Source: Sphingobacteriales bacterium
GTDB taxonomy: Bacteria; Bacteroidota; Bacteroidia; Chitinophagales; Chitinophagaceae
Assembly: GCA_947472965.1 (NCBI GenBank)
Contig: CANJEF010000039.1
Span: 1 to 8,655 of the forward strand
DNA length: 8,655 nt
Direction: 5' to 3'
The notes under the pieces are model-generated. The model was not told the DNA's origin. It searched no databases and was given only the letters and a program-made list of their open reading frames with translations. Both the position numbers and the translations under genes were made by a program. Each line of letters starts with the position of its first letter. Position 1 is the stretch's first letter. Shown here one piece after another: positions 1 through 5,644 of the stretch.

Positions 1-123
1 TTCAGCAAAAGCAATAACCAGTTTGAACTTAAAGTGAAGGGTGTTAATAAGGATGGTAACCTAGTTGTTGAAGGGTACACTCACCCTACGATTTCGTGGG
101 GTGAATTGGACTGGATTGATTAG
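1..123 (+). CDS. C-terminal fragment, probable biotin--protein ligase (BirA) C-terminal domain
   Basis: The window opens inside a + strand reading frame that runs 40 codons to a TAG stop at 121-123. The fragment has a short beta-strand pattern: a strand with FELKVKGV, a turn KDGNL, a strand VVEG, and an ending ISWGELDWID. In the C-terminal SH3-like domain of bifunctional or monofunctional biotin protein ligases a similar order is usual (a strand ending in GV, a D-G-L turn, then a closing G-E-[VL]-x-[WF] strand). That domain follows the catalytic domain that biotinylates acetyl-CoA carboxylase and other carboxylases. This is a family resemblance judged from 40 residues, with no catalytic residues visible, so another small beta-barrel domain is possible. 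The reading frame is sound, but the name is tentative. The stop lies 1 bp from the stop of the convergent peroxiredoxin gene. Confidence 0.45.
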   Translation, partial: FSKSNNQFELKVKGVNKDGNLVVEGYTHPTISWGELDWID

Positions 124-141
124 GCTATAGCCCGAATCCAG
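111..141. terminator. Inverted repeat over the convergent stop codons, possible weak bidirectional terminator
   Basis: CTGGATT (111-117) is complementary to AATCCAG (135-141), a 7-bp stem. Inside it lies the perfect 10-nt palindrome GGCTATAGCC (123-132), which covers the junction between the + strand stop (121-123) and the - strand stop (125-127). The structure is symmetrical, so it would form in transcripts from both sides. Neither side has a following T-run, so a classical Rho-independent terminator is not supported. It may act as a pause or 3'-end stabiliser, or be chance. Confidence 0.25.
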
Positions 142-589
142 CAGCGATTTCTTCAGCATGAACCTTCACGGTTGGTTTACTAATGATTTTCACAACAACC
201 CCATTTTCATCGATCAGGAAAGTTGTTCTGAACACCCCCATGTATTTTCTTCCATACATTGACTTTTCACCCCAAACGCCGTATTTCTCAACTACCTTTT
301 TATCCGTATCAGCAATGATTCTGAAAGGCAACTTGTGTTTTGCAATGAATTTCAAATGTGATTTTTCATCATCCGGGCTCACCCCTACAACAGTAATACC
401 TTTTTTTTCAAGCGCCTTGAAACCATCGCGGAGATTACAAGCCTGAACAGTACAGCTACTGGTGTCATCTTTAGGATAAAAATAAAGTGCCAGTTTTTGC
501 CCCTTGAAATCAGCGAGCTTTATTTTTTCACCATCCTGATCAATTGCTGAAAAAGCAGGAGCCTTCGTTCCTTCTGTTATTTCTTTCAT
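125..589 (-). CDS. bcp: Thioredoxin-dependent thiol peroxidase, Bcp/PrxQ-type peroxiredoxin
   Basis: The 154-residue protein is the usual length for the Bcp/PrxQ peroxiredoxins, cytoplasmic enzymes that reduce H2O2 and organic hydroperoxides at the expense of thioredoxin. The active-site segment YPKDDTSSCTVQACNLRD (residues 38-55) holds the peroxidatic Cys46 within the P-xxx-T-xx-C motif (P39, T43, C46). The resolving Cys51 is five residues on, the spacing of atypical 2-Cys Bcp enzymes. R121 in VFRTTFLID is at the position of the conserved active-site arginine. The common TPGCT is TSSCT here; the residues essential for chemistry are kept. There is no signal peptide. The ATG at 587-589 follows the stop of the M23 gene after only 5 bp, with an A-rich leader and no Shine-Dalgarno sequence. 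It is therefore probably expressed from the M23 promoter, perhaps with translational coupling. The gene converges on the preceding + strand gene with a 1-bp gap. Confidence 0.95.
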   Translation of the reverse strand: MKEITEGTKAPAFSAIDQDGEKIKLADFKGQKLALYFYPKDDTSSCTVQACNLRDGFKALEKKGITVVGVSPDDEKSHLKFIAKHKLPFRIIADTDKKVVEKYGVWGEKSMYGRKYMGVFRTTFLIDENGVVVKIISKPTVKVHAEEIAAGFGL

Positions 590-594
590 TTTAT

Positions 595-2283
595 TTATCG
601 TTTAATAATCCATTCTTTTGTTGCCAAGTTACCAGCTTCATCATAAACAACAACTGATAATTTATGTTCACCCGGAGGGAAGTGTTCTTCAGGATAATAG
701 TGATATTGATTCCCAGCTGGATAAAAAAGGATCCATTTATCATCTAAAAAGGCCTTAAAATCTTTTATGATGCTGTTGTTATCGGATACTTGAATGGTGA
801 TTCTTGTACTTCCAGACACGGTCTTTCCATTGAAAACATTCGCCACAATTGTTGGCGGTATTAAATCTTGGATGAGTTGAAAACTGCCAAAATCACGAAA
901 CTGCGCCGAGAAAAAATCCTTTTCGGGGATTGCCTTTTTAACTTCCATCCTGCCCCGTCCAATTCGCTTCATGATAATCCTATCCGGGTTTAATAATACA
1001 CTAGCGCGATCAGGTTTGATGCTGATATTAAAATAATCCTGGACCGGTATGTTTTCTGGAAGGGTTTGTACTTGAAATGAAACTGCAGCCCGATCCAATG
1101 ATGCTGCTACTTTATAACTAAAATTAAAAGCATCATAAAATGCATTCTCAGGGAAAACAAAGCGAACCAATTCATCTTCATAAAAATTGATAGCTCCGGG
1201 TTGCATCCTGTTTTCCGTAATGGGCTGTTTGAATTCTTTGCCAATAACTCTCTTCAAATTAAAGACTGCAGTTGATGCATTTTCGAAAATATCAGATACC
1301 ACAATGCTGTACTCTTTTGCAGAGTCTGCGATTGTCATGAATTTAACAGCTGGTTTTGGAGCGTAAATATCGGCACCGAATCCCGCAGAAGGAAATAGCA
1401 TCTGATAGTACGGAGCCCCCATTAACCTTCTTAAATAATCGATATGACCATTTTGAAATCTCGTTTTATCATAGCCAATGTTCTCCATCTCAAAAGATGT
1501 TACGATTTCTTCTTTGTCGAACAAGGTTGCCTTATAAATTCCATAACGATTAGCGGCTCCATTGATCCTGTCATCAGCATGAATCGCCATGAAAACATTG
1601 TTGAATGGCAATGAAATATCTCCTGCGGGTTGGTACACCGTTCCTTTTTTTAGCAACGGAACTAGAATAGGTGACTGTTCATAGATGCTTTTGTCGCGAT
1701 CATAGAACGCCAATTTGTAAATGGATGGAGGCAAGTCATCCTTAATTGATAAATCAAACCGAAGTGGGTTATAACAGTTCTCTGTTCTTGAATCACGCAC
1801 CTCAAAATGCAAATGCGGCCCTTGTGAAGCACCTGTATTTCCGGTATATCCAACGAGTTGCCCTTTTTTCACTTGTATGGATTCTTCGGGAAGTAGGAAA
1901 TCCACCTTCCAGGACTCCAACTCATATTGCCTTGCTTTTAAATAATGCTGAACCGCCACAGTGAAGCTGTTCAGGTGGGCATATAATGTCGTCAATCCAT
2001 TCGGGTGACTGATATAAATGGCATTCCCAAACCCGCCTTTTTCAATTTTTATCCTGGAAATATAACCATCCGCTGGTGCGTAAATTGGAACATTTACCCT
2101 GGATTCAGTTGAAATATCCAAGCCCATGTGGAAATGGTTTGGACGCATTTCACCAAAGTTGGCATTGAGTTTGGGCTTAATTTCGAGAGGAAACTTGAAA
2201 TAAAAAGGGTCTGTTTTTAATTGGGCCATACCCTGGAAAAAGAAAAATACTGGAAGAAAAAACCTGGACAATTTTAAAAACAT
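595..2283 (-). CDS. Secreted M23-family (LytM-type) zinc metallopeptidase with C-terminal beta-rich extension
   Basis: The protein has 562 residues. Residues 1-20 form a signal peptide: K4/R7, then a very Phe-rich core, ending near GMAQ; cleavage is probably after Ala20. The M23 domain follows at about residues 28-170. Zinc ligands are H52 and D56 (HFHMGLDI) and H159 of HLHFEVR; H157 of the same motif and H103 (YAHL) are the expected catalytic histidines. All are present, so it should be an active endopeptidase cutting peptide cross-links of peptidoglycan in the periplasm, unlike the degenerate EnvC/NlpD-type LytM activators. About 28 residues (V109-I136) lie between the YAHL strand and the VKKGQ turn, more than in minimal LytM domains. 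Residues 170-472 are a beta-rich region I cannot name. Residues 473-562 look like an Ig-like sandwich, from DLIPPTI through DEAGN to IIKR. Proteins of this build are common in Bacteroidota. The start is supported by the signal peptide and by a promoter directly in front of it. The bcp gene follows 5 bp downstream. Confidence 0.92.
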   Translation of the reverse strand: MFLKLSRFFLPVFFFFQGMAQLKTDPFYFKFPLEIKPKLNANFGEMRPNHFHMGLDISTESRVNVPIYAPADGYISRIKIEKGGFGNAIYISHPNGLTTLYAHLNSFTVAVQHYLKARQYELESWKVDFLLPEESIQVKKGQLVGYTGNTGASQGPHLHFEVRDSRTENCYNPLRFDLSIKDDLPPSIYKLAFYDRDKSIYEQSPILVPLLKKGTVYQPAGDISLPFNNVFMAIHADDRINGAANRYGIYKATLFDKEEIVTSFEMENIGYDKTRFQNGHIDYLRRLMGAPYYQMLFPSAGFGADIYAPKPAVKFMTIADSAKEYSIVVSDIFENASTAVFNLKRVIGKEFKQPITENRMQPGAINFYEDELVRFVFPENAFYDAFNFSYKVAASLDRAAVSFQVQTLPENIPVQDYFNISIKPDRASVLLNPDRIIMKRIGRGRMEVKKAIPEKDFFSAQFRDFGSFQLIQDLIPPTIVANVFNGKTVSGSTRITIQVSDNNSIIKDFKAFLDDKWILFYPAGNQYHYYPEEHFPPGEHKLSVVVYDEAGNLATKEWIIKR

Positions 2284-2287
2284 GGCA

Positions 2288-2317
2288 CAAAGCTACTATC
2301 CGTTTCAATGATTGCAA
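2288..2317 (-). promoter_or_regulatory. Predicted Bacteroidota sigma-A promoter of the M23-bcp unit
   Basis: On the - strand, TAGCTTTG (2288-2295) matches the Bacteroidota -7 consensus TAnnTTTG exactly. A TTG (2315-2317) lies 19 nt further upstream, within the usual spacing for the -33 element. Only 4 nt separate the -7 element from the ATG of the M23 gene (2281-2283), so transcription is predicted to start at or next to the start codon. Confidence 0.6.
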
Positions 2318-2464
2318 TAAAGAACAGCATGTTTTCAATCTTAGGCGATATTGATTGAAGCTTAGAAAGGGTCATAGTAAGGATTTTTCAAAAAAATGCG
2401 AAAAAAGAATAATCTTATACATCAAAAATGAATAAACGATTGTCTACTATCTATAAATATTTGA

Positions 2465-2632
2465 ATGATGAGCATAAAAATTAAGGCAATTTGGATTTCA
2501 TTGGTTTCCTTTTTCAAATTCGGAAAGAAAAAATCTGCAAAACCAATGACTGATGCCATTCGATTTCCCGATTTTCCGAACAATCATATTTTAGAGGACT
2601 ACGAAGTGGCTGCATATCACAACCAAGCCTGA
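2465..2632 (+). CDS. Possible small ORF of 55 codons, unrecognised
   Basis: The frame runs from a double ATG (2465 and 2468) to TGA at 2630-2632. The predicted product has a hydrophobic N-terminal stretch (AIWISLVSFF, residues 8-17), a basic patch GKKKSAK (20-26), and a mixed C-terminal half with FPDFPNN and ILEDYEVAAYHNQA. I do not recognise the family. In favour: codon choice looks like that of the neighbouring genes, and a terminator-like hairpin lies about 90 nt downstream on the same strand. Against: there is no convincing promoter (AATATTTG just before the ATG has one mismatch to the -7 consensus and lacks a properly spaced -33), no ribosome binding site, and the length is within chance in AT-rich DNA. 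It may also be the remnant of a decayed gene. Confidence 0.28.
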   Translation: MMSIKIKAIWISLVSFFKFGKKKSAKPMTDAIRFPDFPNNHILEDYEVAAYHNQA

Positions 2633-2709
2633 TTTTCCACCAATTTTCAACAAAAAACAGCAGTTTCGATTTATTGTCGATTAATCCGTAAAAAACAGTT
2701 CACATACCG

Positions 2710-2717
2710 TAGATTTG
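2710..2717 (+). promoter_or_regulatory. Predicted -7 promoter element of carB
   Basis: TAGATTTG matches TAnnTTTG exactly and is followed by CAC, as is common at Bacteroidota starts. Transcription would begin at about 2720-2722, giving a leader of about 53 nt before the carB ATG at 2775. There is no TTG at the expected -33 distance (about 2684-2690), so the promoter may be weak or need an activator. Confidence 0.5.
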
Positions 2718-2721
2718 CACT

Positions 2722-2743
2722 CCGGGAATATCCCGGTTTTTTT
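2722..2743 (+). terminator. GC hairpin with T7 tract at the predicted 5' end of carB mRNA
   Basis: CCGGGA (2722-2727) pairs with TCCCGG (2731-2736) around the 3-nt loop ATA, followed directly by seven T (2737-2743). This is the layout of a Rho-independent terminator on the + strand; the - strand has no T-run after the hairpin. The stem starts within a few nucleotides of the predicted carB transcription start. It could end transcripts coming from the upstream small ORF, act as a protective 5' hairpin on carB mRNA, or attenuate carB. The stem is short (6 bp), so strength is uncertain. Confidence 0.5.
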
Positions 2744-2774
2744 ATGCCCTTTCATCAACAAATCTAAATTCAAC

Positions 2775-5597
2775 ATGCCAAAAGACAGCTCCATCCATTC
2801 AGTGTTGATCATCGGTTCAGGACCTATAGTAATTGGCCAAGCATGTGAATTTGATTATGCTGGATCCCAAGCGGCAAGAAGCCTCAGGGAAGAAGGTGTT
2901 AAGGTTATCTTGATCAATTCAAATCCGGCTACCATCATGACCGACCCTATGATGGCCGACAGGGTATATCTATTGCCGCTGAATACAGAAAGCATTGAAC
3001 AGATTCTGATGGAAAATGACATCGATGCTGTGCTACCTACCATGGGTGGACAAACTGCATTGAACTTGGCAAAAGAAGCTGAAGAGCTTGGTATATGGGA
3101 AAAATATAATGTGAGGCTGATTGGAGTGGATATTAAAGCCATTGATAAGGCAGAAGACCGTGAGAAATTCAGGCAATGGATGATCCAACTTGGTGTACCT
3201 GTTGCAACGGCAAAAACTGCCAACTCTTTCCTTGAAGGAAAAGAATTCGCACAGGAAATTGGATTCCCACTCGTGATAAGACCTTCGTTCACACTCGGAG
3301 GAACGGGTGGCGGATTTGTTCTGAGCAAGGAATATTTGGACGAAGCATTGAACAGGGGGCTTTCCGCGTCCCCAATCCATGAAGTTCTCGTAGAAGAAGC
3401 TGTCTTGGGATGGAAGGAATATGAACTTGAACTACTTAGGGATTCAAATGACAATGTAGTCATCATCTGTACTGTTGAAAATTTTGATCCAATGGGTGTG
3501 CATACAGGCGACTCCATTACGGTGGCACCTGCCATGACGCTTAGTGATACTGCATTCCAGCTGATGAGAAATACTGCCATCATGATGATGAGGGACCTTG
3601 GTAATTTCTCTGGAGGATGTAACGTTCAGTTCGCTTTAAACCCAGAAACAGAAGAGATCATAGCCATTGAAATCAATCCCAGGGTGAGCCGCTCCTCTGC
3701 TTTGGCATCAAAGGCCACCGGCTATCCAATCGCTAAAATTGCTGCAAAGCTCGCACTTGGCTTTTCACTGGATGAACTGAAAAACCAAATCACAAAAACC
3801 ACTTCTGCTTATTTTGAGCCTGCACTCGACTATGTAATCGTAAAAGTTCCAAGATGGAACTTCGATAAATTCAAAGGCGCCAATGATACATTGGGATTGC
3901 AAATGAAATCGGTTGGTGAAGTAATGGCCATCGGAAGAAGCTTCACTGAAGCGATTCAAAAGGCATGTCAAAGCTTGGAAAACAATGCAGTTGGACTGGG
4001 CTACTATGGAAAAAGCCTTATGCATGCAGATGAATTAGTGGAATACCTAAAAACACCCAAATGGGATCGCATCTTTAGAATAAAAGATGCGCTCATGGCA
4101 GGCATTAGTGTGAAAACAATTTGCCAAGCCACTAGAATTGATAGGTGGTTCATCTACGAAATCCAAAAGATTGTTGATATAGAGAAAAAAATTGCAAAAT
4201 ATAAACTTGAATCCCTTCCCTTGGATTTAATTAAGGAAGCAAAACAACATGGATTCAGCGATGACCAAATTTGCAGAATCATGCAAGATGGCGACGAAAA
4301 TTCCCTTTACGAAAAAAGAAAAGCAGCTGGAATAAAAAGGGTTTATAAAATGGTGGATACCTGTTCGGCGGAATTCGAAGCAAAGACACCTTACTTCTAC
4401 AGCAGTTTTGAAAACCAGGGCACCAATGAAAGCAAGGTGTCAGACAAGAAAAAAATTATTGTACTTGGGTCCGGACCAAACAGGATTGGGCAGGGAATTG
4501 AATTTGATTATTGTTGTGTACATGGATTGCTTGCCATCAAAGAATGTGGTTATGAAGCCATCATGATGAATTGCAACCCCGAAACAGTATCAACTGATTT
4601 CGACATTGCAGACAAACTATATTTCGAACCCGTTTTCTGGGAACATCTATGGGAATTGATTGAACACGAAAAACCAGAAGGTGTTATTGTTCAATTGGGT
4701 GGACAAACTGCCTTGAAGCTAGCAGAAAAACTACACAAGAAAGGAATAAAAATTATTGGAACATCTTACGATAACATGGATATCGCCGAAGACCGTGGAC
4801 GTTTCAGCGACCTTCTCAAAAGCCTTGGGATCCCTTATCCAAATTATGGAACAGCTTTAAATGTTGATGATGCAATAGCAGTTGCAAAAGAAGTAGGCTA
4901 CCCTGTTTTGGTTAGACCATCATATGTGTTAGGTGGACAAAGAATGCGAATTGTTATTAATGACGATGAACTTGAACAAGCCGTAGTAAGTCTCCTGAAG
5001 CACCTACCTGATAACAAGATATTAATAGATCATTTTCTTGATAGATGTCAAGAAGCCGAAATTGATGGCATCTTCGATGGTGAAAACTTTCATGTAATGG
5101 GAGTGATGGAACACATAGAGCCTGCAGGCATTCATAGCGGTGATAGCAATGCAGTTCTACCAGCATTCAACCTAACCCCACTCATTGTAACCACCATGGA
5201 ATTCTATGCAGAAAAAATTGCTCGCGCCTTGGATATTCGTGGACTGATCAACATTCAGTTTGCTATTCAAAAAGGACAGGTGTTCGTAATTGAAGCAAAT
5301 CCCCGTGCCTCCAGAACAACACCATTCATAGCAAAGGCATACCAAATACCTTACCTGAATATTGCAACCAAGGTGATGATGGGCACACATAAAATAACCG
5401 ATTTTACTTTCGAGAAAAAACTTGAAGGGTTTGCCATTAAGGAACCTGTATTCAGCTTTGATAAATTTCCAGGTGTAAACAAAGAACTCGGACCTGAAAT
5501 GAAATCAACGGGAGAAGCCATACGATTTATAAAAGACCTGAGAGACCCCTACTTCAGAACCTTGTACAAGGAGAGAAGTATGCATTTGAGTAAATAA
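2775..5597 (+). CDS. carB: Carbamoyl-phosphate synthase large subunit, lacking the C-terminal allosteric domain
   Basis: The 940-residue protein is the synthetase subunit that makes carbamoyl phosphate from bicarbonate, two ATP and ammonia. The ammonia is delivered by the glutaminase subunit CarA, which is not in this window. The product feeds pyrimidine and arginine synthesis in the cytoplasm. Two homologous ATP-grasp halves are visible. The carboxyphosphate half has R169 in RPSFTLGGTGGG, and E299 and N301 in EINPRVSRS, at the same numbers as in E. coli CarB. An oligomerisation region spans about 400-550. The carbamoyl-phosphate half restarts at IIVLGSGPNRIGQGIEFDY and has R714 in RPSYVLGG and E840/N842 in EANPRASR. 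The start is ATG 2775, because its N-terminus MPKDSSIHSVLIIGSG aligns residue for residue with E. coli; the in-frame TTG at 2715 lies inside the promoter. E. coli CarB has about 1073 residues; here the protein ends with YKERSMHLSK at the domain boundary, so the MGS-like domain that binds UMP, IMP and ornithine is absent. From memory, similarly short CarB proteins occur in other Bacteroidota. Confidence 0.97.
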   Translation: MPKDSSIHSVLIIGSGPIVIGQACEFDYAGSQAARSLREEGVKVILINSNPATIMTDPMMADRVYLLPLNTESIEQILMENDIDAVLPTMGGQTALNLAKEAEELGIWEKYNVRLIGVDIKAIDKAEDREKFRQWMIQLGVPVATAKTANSFLEGKEFAQEIGFPLVIRPSFTLGGTGGGFVLSKEYLDEALNRGLSASPIHEVLVEEAVLGWKEYELELLRDSNDNVVIICTVENFDPMGVHTGDSITVAPAMTLSDTAFQLMRNTAIMMMRDLGNFSGGCNVQFALNPETEEIIAIEINPRVSRSSALASKATGYPIAKIAAKLALGFSLDELKNQITKTTSAYFEPALDYVIVKVPRWNFDKFKGANDTLGLQMKSVGEVMAIGRSFTEAIQKACQSLENNAVGLGYYGKSLMHADELVEYLKTPKWDRIFRIKDALMAGISVKTICQATRIDRWFIYEIQKIVDIEKKIAKYKLESLPLDLIKEAKQHGFSDDQICRIMQDGDENSLYEKRKAAGIKRVYKMVDTCSAEFEAKTPYFYSSFENQGTNESKVSDKKKIIVLGSGPNRIGQGIEFDYCCVHGLLAIKECGYEAIMMNCNPETVSTDFDIADKLYFEPVFWEHLWELIEHEKPEGVIVQLGGQTALKLAEKLHKKGIKIIGTSYDNMDIAEDRGRFSDLLKSLGIPYPNYGTALNVDDAIAVAKEVGYPVLVRPSYVLGGQRMRIVINDDELEQAVVSLLKHLPDNKILIDHFLDRCQEAEIDGIFDGENFHVMGVMEHIEPAGIHSGDSNAVLPAFNLTPLIVTTMEFYAEKIARALDIRGLINIQFAIQKGQVFVIEANPRASRTTPFIAKAYQIPYLNIATKVMMGTHKITDFTFEKKLEGFAIKEPVFSFDKFPGVNKELGPEMKSTGEAIRFIKDLRDPYFRTLYKERSMHLSK

Positions 5598-5632
5598 TTC
5601 CAATCAGGTTTTAACTCACTAATTAGCAGCAG

Positions 5633-5640
5633 TACCTTTA
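5633..5640 (+). promoter_or_regulatory. Possible -7 promoter element of the DUF5686 gene
   Basis: TACCTTTA differs from TAnnTTTG at the last base only and lies 4 nt before the ATG at 5645. No clear TTG -33 element is seen; the T-rich stretch at 5609-5612 is at about the right distance. The gap from carB is 47 bp, so read-through from carB is an alternative. Confidence 0.35.
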
Positions 5641-5644
5641 CATT

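Larger units (their letters stand above)
2284..2774. other. Divergent intergenic region between M23-bcp and carB
   Basis: This 491-bp region separates two divergent transcripts. It contains the M23 promoter near its left end and the carB -7 element with a GC hairpin and T-run near its right end. Between them is a doubtful 55-codon ORF (2465-2632). I saw no tRNA, no direct repeats and no riboswitch that I recognise. The stretch 2300-2460 is AT-rich with A-runs and no gene I can support. Confidence 0.7.

Noticed and set aside
2381..2400. AT-rich palindrome around ATTTTTCAAAAAAAT as a terminator
   Set aside because: It has only A-T pairs and a 1-nt centre, and lies upstream of both genes rather than at a gene end.
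2428..2484. An 18-codon ORF overlapping the start of the 55-codon ORF in another frame
   Set aside because: It is too short to judge, has no promoter or ribosome binding site, and joining the two frames gives nothing recognisable.
2715..2774. A 20-codon N-terminal extension of CarB from a TTG
   Set aside because: The TTG lies inside the predicted -7 element and upstream of the likely transcription start, and the extension has no counterpart in E. coli CarB, whose N-terminus aligns with ATG 2775.
2855..3583. A 242-codon open frame on the - strand inside carB
   Set aside because: It is antisense to a strongly conserved part of CarB; its Ser/Thr-rich translation resembles no family and reflects the codon pattern of the sense gene.
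5598..5644. A frameshifted or detached MGS domain after carB
   Set aside because: Only 47 bp lie before the next gene, too short for any remnant; the CarB ending looks like a natural terminus.
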